Source: a virus
Length of the DNA stretch: 20,719 bases
IMG/VR virus record: IMGVR_UViG_3300025818_000247
Location: 1 to 20,719 of that record
Direction: 5' to 3' (one strand)
Shown here: piece by piece, positions 15,761-20,719 of the stretch
Layout of the letters: every line of letters begins with the position of its first letter
Position numbering within the stretch: the stretch's first letter is position 1
Notes under the pieces: generated by a model
Databases searched by the model: none
What the model was told of the DNA's origin: nothing
The model's input: the letters and a program-made list of their open reading frames with translations, nothing else
Program-made: the position numbers and the translations under genes

Positions 15761-15793
15761 GAAAAATGCGACAGTTGTAAACAACTGCCGCAC
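15761..15793 (-). terminator. Intrinsic terminator after the scaffold gene
   Basis: On the minus strand TGCGGCAGTTGT (15792-15781) pairs with ACAACTGTCGCA (15778-15767) in a 12-bp stem with one G-U pair and a two-base TT loop (likely opened to four bases), directly followed by TTTTTC. It begins six bases after the scaffold stop codon. Stem, position and T tract are those of a strong Rho-independent terminator. It would reduce transcription coming from the portal side before the capsid promoter restarts it. Confidence 0.85.
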
Positions 15794-15798
15794 TTTGG

Positions 15799-16599
15799 TT
15801 AAATTGCCGAATATTCTTGGCTACCGTAGACCTGCTCAAACATTTTTTCGACCTTGGCGCGGTACGCCGGGTCGGTGTTATATTCGGGCTTGCCGACCAT
15901 TGCCATCAGCTCCTCTTTAGATGGAGCGCCGTCAATCGGCCCAACATCAACAGGGATTGGCTTGTCGCCGTAGTAAGACCTGACTTTTTGCAGAGCGCGG
16001 ATGCCTTGGGCTGTACCGCCCATAATCTTGAACTCTTCAAAGTCAGCCTCAGACCAGACGCCCTTGCGAACTAAGCCCTGCGCCCAGTCAGTCATTGACT
16101 TAATGGTTGCATCGGCGTTGTTGCCTAGCTTCTTATACTCTTCCTCAAAAGAAACTTGACCTTGTTCAGCCTCAAGCTGAGACATACTAATAAACTTAGT
16201 AGCCAAATCCTCAAACGCAGATTGGCTAATGCCGTTTTCCTTCGCCCAATCTCGATAAGTCGAGAAAAGCTCATCGTCATCACCAATGCCTGCATCCTTA
16301 AATACAGTGTCATCGTATTTTTCTGGAGCCTTGTGCTTGCCCTGCGAAAACTTTTTTTGCAGTTCGTTGTAAGATTTGACAAGATTTTCAAGGTCTGGCC
16401 CCTCTTCATCATTCCAAAATTTATCGGGGTACCAATCTGGTTTGGAAAGCTCAACCTCCTCACCCTCTTTGGCTACAGTCACATCATCAAGTGATGGCTC
16501 TGTGTCCGGTAGTTGATGGGAAATGGTTTGTTCTTCCTGCTGCTGGTTATCGTCGCCCTCGATTTGGGCTTCGGCCAACAGACCTTCGGTTTCGTTCAT
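15799..16599 (-). CDS. Capsid scaffolding protein
   Basis: This 266-residue, strongly acidic protein lies between the portal and major capsid genes, the standard place for a scaffold. The N-terminal 60 residues are disordered and rich in Glu, Gln and Asp (EGDDNQQQEEQTISHQLPDT). Then comes KPDWYPDKFWNDEEGPDLEN (53-72), with LVKSYNELQKKFSQGKHKAP, a block typical of podovirus scaffold proteins: WxPxKFWxxxxG, xxLxxSYxELxxKxG. The remainder is mainly helical, ending in a charged helix (YRAKVEKMFEQVYG). Scaffolds guide assembly of the shell and leave before or during packaging. The start overlaps the previous stop as ATGA, so translation is coupled. A strong terminator follows six bases after the stop. 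Confidence 0.85.
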   Translation of the reverse strand: MNETEGLLAEAQIEGDDNQQQEEQTISHQLPDTEPSLDDVTVAKEGEEVELSKPDWYPDKFWNDEEGPDLENLVKSYNELQKKFSQGKHKAPEKYDDTVFKDAGIGDDDELFSTYRDWAKENGISQSAFEDLATKFISMSQLEAEQGQVSFEEEYKKLGNNADATIKSMTDWAQGLVRKGVWSEADFEEFKIMGGTAQGIRALQKVRSYYGDKPIPVDVGPIDGAPSKEELMAMVGKPEYNTDPAYRAKVEKMFEQVYGSQEYSAI

Positions 16600-16859
16600 A
16601 ACGACCTCGCTCTTTTCATACGCCGCTCAATTTCGCGAACCAGACTATTCTGGCCCTCGCGAGCAAAACCGTGGCTGGCATCTTCGCCGGGATACCACGT
16701 TGGCTGCTCGATTGTCAGTGATCGCAGATGGGTGAGCAGCTTTTGCCCATCGTCACTGCCAAAGACGCGCAGATAAAGACGATCAACGTCATCCTTATCC
16801 ACCTGTTCCTTAAAATCAGGCTCTACAGAATGTAGGCCTTCCCATCCATCTGGGTTCAT
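16596..16859 (-). CDS. Bbp19-like small phage protein, 87 aa
   Basis: This 87-residue protein starts directly after the portal stop (TAAATG) and overlaps the scaffold start by four bases. The pattern YLRVFGSDDGQKLLTHLRSL (residues 29-48), then a Pro/Trp block and SHGFAREGQNSLVREIERRM (62-81), matches the short Bbp19-like family as I remember it (F-x-T/S-x-x-G-x-x-V/L-L-x-x-L ... F-x-x-G-x-x-x-x), found between portal and scaffold or near the capsid genes in many podoviruses. Its function is unknown; its fixed place between portal and scaffold suggests a role in head assembly. No membrane segment or signal is present. Confidence 0.6.
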   Translation of the reverse strand: MNPDGWEGLHSVEPDFKEQVDKDDVDRLYLRVFGSDDGQKLLTHLRSLTIEQPTWYPGEDASHGFAREGQNSLVREIERRMKRARSL

Positions 16860-18404
16860 TTACTGTTCGCCGCCCTCTGGCAACGCCCCTTGTTGCGCCG
16901 CCATCTGTGCCATTTGTGCGGCCTGTTCCATCATCTGCTCACGCTCCATTGGAGTTGTGCGCAATTCGGCTGGCACACCGAGTTTGTCGGCGACATAATC
17001 TGCAATGCTGCCAGTCTTGACTGCCATCTGACCCTCTGGGCCAAGCGCTGATGACATCTGCACCCACTGCATAATTTTCTCAATGTCGCCCATATTCTGC
17101 GCCTGCGCAATCGGGCTGATTGGCGTGACCTTAACCTCAAGGCCATTGACGCGCAGTGGCATCTCGATCATGCCGCGCTCATCCATAACATAGAGGATGC
17201 GCCCGATCATCGGCACCATAGTCTCAGTAATTAAGCGACCAAAAGCGGAGCCGAGGTTCTGCGCCAGTTCTTTCATGCGCTCGGCAATCTCTGTCGCAGA
17301 CCTCGCGCTCATATTGTCAGGCGGCAATGTGTCATCAAGCATGATCTTTTTAATATTCATGCGCAGATCGTTAATAATAATCTGAGACACATTGAAATCG
17401 CCAGAGCGCGGTAGCATCCGCAGGCTCTCACCTGACGGCCCGCCATTACGCGCCACTGGGATAATCGCGCCCGGCGCAATGCGGATTGTCTGCGGGTTTA
17501 GAACGCCATCATCAGCCGCCGTGTAAACACCGGCAATGGACAGGCTGGCGTTTTTCAGTAGCAACTCAAGCGTCTTATTCAGCGTCTTAATGTCTGGGAT
17601 AGCCGTCACCAACGGCCCGCGACCGTAAACCTCGCCCGCCACTTTCATGTAACGCGCCACGATCCAAGGCGATGATTTCATGCGCCGCATCAATAGCTCG
17701 GCCTTACCCTCTGCCCAGATGACGTGATAACAGAAATCACCCTGATCTGGATCATATAAGGTAGCCTCGACAAGCTCGATTTCCTCTGTCGGCTTCTCGT
17801 CAATCATGCGCTGCATACGCTCTGGAATGTCAGCGTCAGACCAATGCTGCTTGATGGCCTCGCCCTTCAAGCGCATACGACGGTAGACGTTATCGACCTT
17901 GCCGTGCGCGCCTTCCTCGATGCTCACAAGATATTGCGGCACGGCAGTAAAGCGGATAGGCGTCAGGTCATCGCCGGGCTGGATCAACATCACGGCAGTG
18001 CCGACAGCAAGATCAAGCAGGAACTCGCCCATAGCCAGATCAAAATTAGACTGGCGCAACACGCTGAACATCTTGTCGTTATACATATCCAGCGCCATCT
18101 GCGCCTCTAGCTTACGCTCGTCTGGAATTTCTGGCCCCGGCTCTAAGCGGCACCATTGGCCGTATGGCGGGAATAAGCCAGACTGGATGCGATTGGCAAA
18201 GCGCTGCGTGGCGTTAATGGCGGTACTGTCGAACACGCGCACCATTTTATTCTGGCCGGGTGCGCCGCCGCCCTCGTAATAGCCATCATAGAGATTGCGC
18301 TGCGGCAGCGCGAACTCGTAGCAATCTTCGTAAATCTGACGCCAATTATCTTTGCGGCGCTGCGCGGCGTCGTGCCGCTTTAGGATTTGCTCAACACTAT
18401 GCAC
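16860..18404 (-). CDS. Portal protein (head-to-tail connector, T7 gp8-like)
   Basis: This 514-residue protein is near T7 gp8 in size (536 residues) and shows the family pattern: a helical N-terminus with DNWRQIYEDCYEFALPQRNL (residues 18-37), then VRVFDSTAINATQRFANRIQ and SGLFPPYGQWCRLEPGPEIP; in the middle VARYMKVAGEVYGRGPLVTA and IPDIKTLNKTLELLLKNASL, the conserved stem region; and PPDNMSARSATEIAERMKEL in the clip and wing region. The last 40 residues are Gln/Met/Ala-rich. Twelve copies form the ring through which DNA is packed and leaves. The start is GTG at 18404; it overlaps the end of the preceding gene by eight bases (GTGCATAG), with AAGGA nine bases upstream. It can be named with confidence. 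Confidence 0.92.
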   Translation of the reverse strand: MHSVEQILKRHDAAQRRKDNWRQIYEDCYEFALPQRNLYDGYYEGGGAPGQNKMVRVFDSTAINATQRFANRIQSGLFPPYGQWCRLEPGPEIPDERKLEAQMALDMYNDKMFSVLRQSNFDLAMGEFLLDLAVGTAVMLIQPGDDLTPIRFTAVPQYLVSIEEGAHGKVDNVYRRMRLKGEAIKQHWSDADIPERMQRMIDEKPTEEIELVEATLYDPDQGDFCYHVIWAEGKAELLMRRMKSSPWIVARYMKVAGEVYGRGPLVTAIPDIKTLNKTLELLLKNASLSIAGVYTAADDGVLNPQTIRIAPGAIIPVARNGGPSGESLRMLPRSGDFNVSQIIINDLRMNIKKIMLDDTLPPDNMSARSATEIAERMKELAQNLGSAFGRLITETMVPMIGRILYVMDERGMIEMPLRVNGLEVKVTPISPIAQAQNMGDIEKIMQWVQMSSALGPEGQMAVKTGSIADYVADKLGVPAELRTTPMEREQMMEQAAQMAQMAAQQGALPEGGEQ

Positions 18405-18693
18405 TGGCTTGGTTCCTTTTGCTTATGGCTGCGGCCTTCTTTTTCGCGTCTGCCTTGGAACTCGCGCCCCAAGCGCGGAGTGACAAGAGCAGGCGCGTCG
18501 GCTCGCCATTCTTATATTCTGGCCCCGGCATCCCGCCCATACGCGCCAAGAAAGACGCGCGGCGCGGATTGTCGCCCGACTTGACTGGCCGCTTCAGGTT
18601 CATGCCCTCGGCCTTGGCAGAGCGACGCCCGGCATCGTTTAGACCGCCCTTCGGGTTTTGACCCGCCTTGCGTGTCCAAGCCGGGGAAGCCAT
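18397..18693 (-). CDS. Small basic conserved phage protein, 98 aa (DUF6321-type)
   Basis: This 98-residue protein is very basic and matches a short family widespread in marine phages: WTRKAGQNPKGGLNDAGRRS (residues 6-25), then KRPVKSGDNPRRASFLARMG (34-53) and TRLLLSLRAWGASSKADAKK (66-85), ending in ISKRNQ. I recall this as a domain of unknown function, probably DUF6321; the number is from memory. The K/R-rich blocks around NPKGGLN and SGDNPRRxSFxARM suggest nucleic-acid contact, but this is an inference. Its start shares one base with the preceding stop (TAATG), and its end overlaps the portal GTG start by eight bases, so the three genes are translationally linked. It is likely a minor head component or packaging accessory protein. 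Confidence 0.75.
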   Translation of the reverse strand: MASPAWTRKAGQNPKGGLNDAGRRSAKAEGMNLKRPVKSGDNPRRASFLARMGGMPGPEYKNGEPTRLLLSLRAWGASSKADAKKKAAAISKRNQASA

Positions 18694-18989
18694 TAACGAC
18701 CGATCCGAACTGACGCTGTTCCGCTGGTGTAATCGCCGGTCTTGATGCCAGCGCGGTAAACAACGATAGGCTCACCATCATAACCGGCTGTCTCAATCGG
18801 CGCGGTAAATGTATCAACGTCGCGCCAAGTAGCGCCAGCGTCAAAGCTGCGCTGTACTGTTACCGTGCCGACAAATGTGCCGCTGATCGAAAAGCTAAAG
18901 TCGCCCTCGACATACAACCCATCGCTAAATGTGTTCTCAGCCGAAATGTCTTTTTCGACCAGACCTACGTTTTTATTCAATACAGCCAT
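18693..18989 (-). CDS. Small beta-rich phage protein, 98 aa
   Basis: This 98-residue protein has GAGG five bases before ATG and ends in a one-base overlap with the next gene. It appears to be a single beta-sandwich: FSDGLYVEGDFSFSISGTFV (residues 21-40), TVTVQRSFDAGATWRDVDTF (42-61), and YRAGIKTGDYTSGTASVRIG (78-97). The alternation of strands and the QRSFDxGxTWxDVDTF pattern are characteristic of small proteins located near portal genes in marine podoviruses. It may be a decoration or adhesion-type virion protein, like other Ig-like phage proteins, but the sequence alone does not show where it sits. No enzyme motif and no signal peptide are visible. Confidence 0.65.
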   Translation of the reverse strand: MAVLNKNVGLVEKDISAENTFSDGLYVEGDFSFSISGTFVGTVTVQRSFDAGATWRDVDTFTAPIETAGYDGEPIVVYRAGIKTGDYTSGTASVRIGR

Positions 18990-18990
18990 A

Positions 18991-19146
18991 TCAACCTCGC
19001 GCCGCTCTCATGTTGTCAATCAAATTAGGGTAAGGCCGACCAGCCTTCTTAGCCGCCCTCATCGCGGAGCGTTTCTTTGCCGCACTAAGCTCTTTGGGTT
19101 TGCCCAAATCCTTTGGCCGCTTTTTATCCCAAACCTCTTTAGCCAT
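18991..19146 (-). CDS. Tiny basic phage protein, 51 aa
   Basis: The frame is open from 19185, but the start I choose is ATG at 19146, which gives [20 protein letters not shown] and so on. It overlaps the stop of the 44-residue gene and has GGAAAGG nine bases upstream. The extra 13 residues in the longer version overlap coding sequence of the previous gene and have no ribosome binding site that I can see. The product is very basic (Lys and Arg about one third) and ends in [20 protein letters not shown], a motif I have seen in small phage proteins of unknown function. Nucleic-acid binding is plausible given the charge. The stop lies one base before the start of the next gene. Confidence 0.6.
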   Translation of the reverse strand: MAKEVWDKKRPKDLGKPKELSAAKKRSAMRAAKKAGRPYPNLIDNMRAARG

Positions 19147-19273
19147 CCTTCTTTGCCTTTCCGGCCTTCGACAATGCGATTGCAATGGCCTGCTTTTGCG
19201 TCCGACCTTCCTTCATCAGCATTTTGATGTTCTGGCCGACAGTCTTTTCAGATGTGCCTTTTTTAAGTGGCAT
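19139..19273 (-). CDS. Tiny basic phage protein, 44 aa
   Basis: This gene is 45 codons long including TAA. It starts at ATG 19273, inside the end of the 52-residue gene (11-base overlap), and its stop overlaps the start of the 51-residue gene. The product begins [20 protein letters not shown], continues with [20 protein letters not shown], and ends KKDG. The central block ([35 protein letters not shown]) is a pattern common in tiny phage proteins of unknown function. The sequence is highly basic and likely forms two helices. Its chained overlaps with both neighbours strengthen the case that it is real despite its size. Confidence 0.65.
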   Translation of the reverse strand: MPLKKGTSEKTVGQNIKMLMKEGRTQKQAIAIALSKAGKAKKDG

Positions 19274-19421
19274 AGCTTTTCTTCTTTGCCATTTTGGTTT
19301 TCATGCTGGCCTCAGTGACGCGACCACCAGTCTGCCGCGCATATTCCTTGGCCGCCTTCATGCCAGCCGCACTGTAAGCAAATGTGCGAGCCTTGCCATC
19401 TTTTGACACGACCTTCGGCAT
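19263..19421 (-). CDS. Tiny basic phage protein, 52 aa
   Basis: This gene has a clear AGGAG site six bases before ATG and encodes [20 protein letters not shown], then [20 protein letters not shown] and a lysine-rich end ([12 protein letters not shown]). The short core ([30 protein letters not shown]) is one I recognise as a recurring small protein in marine phage structural modules, with no known function. It overlaps the next gene by 11 bases. The high charge suggests binding to DNA, to RNA or to acidic partners such as the scaffold; none of these is shown by the sequence. Confidence 0.65.
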   Translation of the reverse strand: MPKVVSKDGKARTFAYSAAGMKAAKEYARQTGGRVTEASMKTKMAKKKSYAT

Positions 19422-19422
19422 C

Positions 19423-19641
19423 TTATGCTCCTAATGTTGTCTGAACACCGGCCTCTGCGTCCTGACGCTCGCCGGATAATAGCATACGCTTGCCGCCTAC
19501 GCGCCGCGCAGCCCTACGCGCTGCAATCGCCGCCATCTTTTGCGCTTCTTGTGCGTTAAGACGTTCTTCTTGACGCATTTGCGCGGCCTTCAATTCTGGA
19601 TCAGGCGGGGGAGCTTTTGGAGTTCTGAGAATAGGAGCCAT
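19423..19641 (-). CDS. Small charged phage protein, 72 aa
   Basis: The frame is open from 19686, but the best start is ATG at 19641, with GAGG seven bases upstream, giving MAPILRTPKAPPPDPELKAA. The longer version would add 15 Met-rich residues that lie inside the GNAT-like gene. The body is a single predicted long helix (AAQMRQEERLNAQEAQKMAA, then RRAARRVGGKRMLLSGE) with a Pro-rich lead and a Gly/Thr end. The first 41 bases overlap the end of the GNAT-like gene in another frame, and the stop is one base before the start of the next gene. Proteins of this shape (Pro-rich start, one charged helix, then GGKRMLLS) occur near terminase genes in other phages, without known function. Confidence 0.6.
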   Translation of the reverse strand: MAPILRTPKAPPPDPELKAAQMRQEERLNAQEAQKMAAIAARRAARRVGGKRMLLSGERQDAEAGVQTTLGA

Positions 19642-20122
19642 TAAAATACCTCGCATACATAACATAATCATTGCCATTGGGGCCATAATTACGCATTACG
19701 CCCTCTGGCGTGAATTTTAACGCATTAACCCAGTTCATTGCAAACGAATTATCGCAATCAACTACCATCTGCAATCTTTTTAATTGAAGAATTGTTGCAA
19801 CCTTATTGAAGTATCGTAGCGCACCCCTTGTAAGTGATACAGGATGTGTTGCAACCTTATCAGTTGTTAGCATCCAACCCTCTGCCATACCCGGCCAATA
19901 TTGAATAACGCCAAAGCAACAGGCTATTTTCCCGCCGACGATAGCCGTGCAAGATAGATCGTTTGCAGCGTAAGACTTTAGCCAGTTGGCATAATCAGGC
20001 ACAGTGTCGAAATATTCCTTATCCATTGGCCTCAATTCAGCCATCATCGCGTGACCCCAGTGAAAAGGCACGATACTGACGCCATTATTGCTGGATAGGT
20101 CTCGGCGCCAATCAGAAAACAT
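19601..20122 (-). CDS. GNAT acetyltransferase-like phage protein (T7 gp13-like position uncertain)
   Basis: The chosen start is ATG 20122, which overlaps the terminase stop by 11 bases; an upstream start would lie deep inside the terminase gene. The 173-residue product shows a GNAT-like layout: a beta strand pair CTAIVGGKIACCFGVIQYWP (58-77), then EGWMLTTDKV, the helix LTRGALRYFNKVATILQLKR (97-116), LQMVVDCDNSFAMNWVNALKF (split across 117-137) and a terminal GVMRNYGPNGNDYVMYARYF (141-160). The final pattern (AxxWxxALxFxxEGxxRxYGPxGxDYxxYxR) is typical of GNAT-fold proteins in phage packaging and structural regions. The usual acetyl-CoA loop (Q/R-x-x-G-x-G/A) is not obvious, so it may be a structural relative without enzyme activity. 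The exact start is uncertain; ATG codons at residues 26 and 27 are alternatives. Confidence 0.6.
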   Translation of the reverse strand: MFSDWRRDLSSNNGVSIVPFHWGHAMMAELRPMDKEYFDTVPDYANWLKSYAANDLSCTAIVGGKIACCFGVIQYWPGMAEGWMLTTDKVATHPVSLTRGALRYFNKVATILQLKRLQMVVDCDNSFAMNWVNALKFTPEGVMRNYGPNGNDYVMYARYFNGSYSQNSKSSPA

Positions 20123-20719
20123 TGAAATCCATATTTGCGCTGAGTTGCTTGAACTGTTTGCTAAACTGGCTGTTTCGCGTGATGCTCCGCACCTCGCCAG
20201 CCCCAAGCATTAAATAACCAAATGCGTCGCCGACGTGCGAGTGCTGGTTTTTGTTCGGCACATCTCTAAACCGTTCCTGACCAGCGCCGACAGCCATACG
20301 CTTAAAGTGATAGCCGCCGGCCAGAGACTTACGAACTTTAGCGCAGGAACGATTAACCAGCAGCCCCGGCTTGCCGTCGATCAGCCTATTCATTGGCATA
20401 GCACCAGCTTCACGCCGAACCATAAAATCGTTGGTACTGGTTGGCCTAGCGTGTAGACCCATAGTGCGCAGATGCTCAAACGCCGTCACCTCAAATATCT
20501 CGTCGCGCTTAACGCCAGCAGGGTCGCCCCAGATCAGAATGTCCGACTTTGGAAAATGCTGCTGTATGTCAGCCAGCAGGTGATGGCAGAACCGCTCCAA
20601 GCCCATATCAAAGGCAACCAACTCGTGGACGACGTGCCACCTGCCGTTCTGCATCTTTTGCCCAAAGACAGCCGCAGGCGTCAAACCAAAGTCAAGCCCG
20701 ATGTGAACCGGCCAACCCG
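20112..20719 (-). CDS. terL: Terminase large subunit, C-terminal nuclease domain (5' end outside window)
   Basis: The reading frame runs to the window edge without a start, so only the last 201 residues are seen. It opens with GWPVHIGLDFGLTPAAVFGQ, the first acidic strand of the RNase H-like nuclease domain (Asp in GLDFG). It continues with HLLADIQQHFPKSDILIWGD and DPAGVKRDE, the second acidic site, then GLLVNRSCAKVRKSLAGGYH and HSHVGDAFGYLMLG, whose Asp completes the metal-binding triad. The ATPase half must lie to the right of the window. The enzyme cuts concatemeric DNA and drives it into the prohead through the portal. The stop overlaps the start of the GNAT-like gene by 11 bases. A TTG codon at 20684 is not a true start, because the motif continues upstream. 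Confidence 0.92.
   Translation of the reverse strand, partial: GWPVHIGLDFGLTPAAVFGQKMQNGRWHVVHELVAFDMGLERFCHHLLADIQQHFPKSDILIWGDPAGVKRDEIFEVTAFEHLRTMGLHARPTSTNDFMVRREAGAMPMNRLIDGKPGLLVNRSCAKVRKSLAGGYHFKRMAVGAGQERFRDVPNKNQHSHVGDAFGYLMLGAGEVRSITRNSQFSKQFKQLSANMDFNVF

Noticed and set aside
16125-16463. 112-codon frame on the minus strand within the scaffold gene
   Set aside because: It is wholly contained in the scaffold gene in another frame, rich in Arg/Leu/Ser as expected from frame shadowing, and without a supporting ribosome binding site that I could see.
18260-18661. 133-codon open frame on the plus strand
   Set aside because: It lies antisense to the portal and the 98-residue basic protein genes, which have clear family patterns. 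The product is Arg/Ala-rich in the way typical of shadow frames.
1-20719. T7- or SP6-type phage RNA polymerase promoters
   Set aside because: I looked in the intergenic gaps for the ACTCACTATA or ACACTATAG cores and for any motif repeated between gaps and found none. A diverged phage-specific promoter cannot be excluded by eye.
1-20719. tRNA genes, CRISPR arrays, insertion sequences, attachment sites or defence genes
   Set aside because: The window is almost fully covered by phage structural genes, and no cloverleaf, direct-repeat array, transposase or integrase pattern was seen.

Overview
This window is a structural (late) module of a tailed bacteriophage with a short-tailed, T7-like body plan. 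Every convincing gene lies on the minus strand, so the module reads from right (20719) to left (1). Genes are packed with gaps of 0 to 50 bases or short overlaps of the ATGA/TAATG type. I see no bacterial housekeeping gene, tRNA, integrase, CRISPR array or insertion sequence. The protein set, including a P22-coat-like capsid protein, T7-type tubular tail proteins, large helical ejection proteins and small basic proteins of a kind I associate with ocean viromes, suggests a marine podovirus. A host among marine Alphaproteobacteria, as for HMO-2011-like or pelagiphage-like groups, is a guess from gene content only.

Layout in the direction of transcription. (1) Packaging, 20719-20112: C-terminal nuclease half of the large terminase, cut by the window edge. 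(2) 20122-18397: an acetyltransferase-like (GNAT) protein, four tiny Lys/Arg- or Ala-rich proteins of 72, 52, 44 and 51 residues, a 98-residue beta-rich protein and a 98-residue basic protein. (3) Head, 18404-14497: portal, a Bbp19-like small protein, scaffold, then a 180-base control region, then major capsid protein and a decoration-like protein. (4) Tail tube, 14442-11619: tail tubular proteins A and B. (5) Ejection proteins, 11617-3901: proteins of 167, 588, 742 and 1038 residues, corresponding by order and size to T7 gp14, gp15 and gp16, plus a 66-residue gene overlapping the end of the third. (6) Host recognition, 3860-1: a beta-helix tail spike with a T7 gp17-type N-terminus, a small tail-assembly-chaperone-like protein, a second fibre-like protein and a conserved 82-residue protein.

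The genes form one assembly line: terminase packs DNA through the portal into a scaffolded shell, the two tubular proteins build the short tail, the ejection proteins travel with the DNA into the host, and the spike and fibre recognise the cell surface. Regulation visible in the sequence is concentrated around the capsid gene. A strong intrinsic terminator follows the scaffold gene, a TTGACA-containing sigma70-like promoter and a hairpin leader precede the capsid gene, and a second terminator follows the decoration gene. The capsid and decoration pair therefore looks like a separately boosted transcript.

The most unusual features are a 742-residue ejection protein whose two halves differ sharply in GC content (about 59% against 37%, hand counted), suggesting a fused cargo domain of unknown activity; a 107-base gene overlap containing a run of six C; and an abrupt fall to about 35% GC in the distal part of the fibre gene, the pattern expected of swapped receptor-binding tips. 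I found no defence system or other clearly new multi-gene system.
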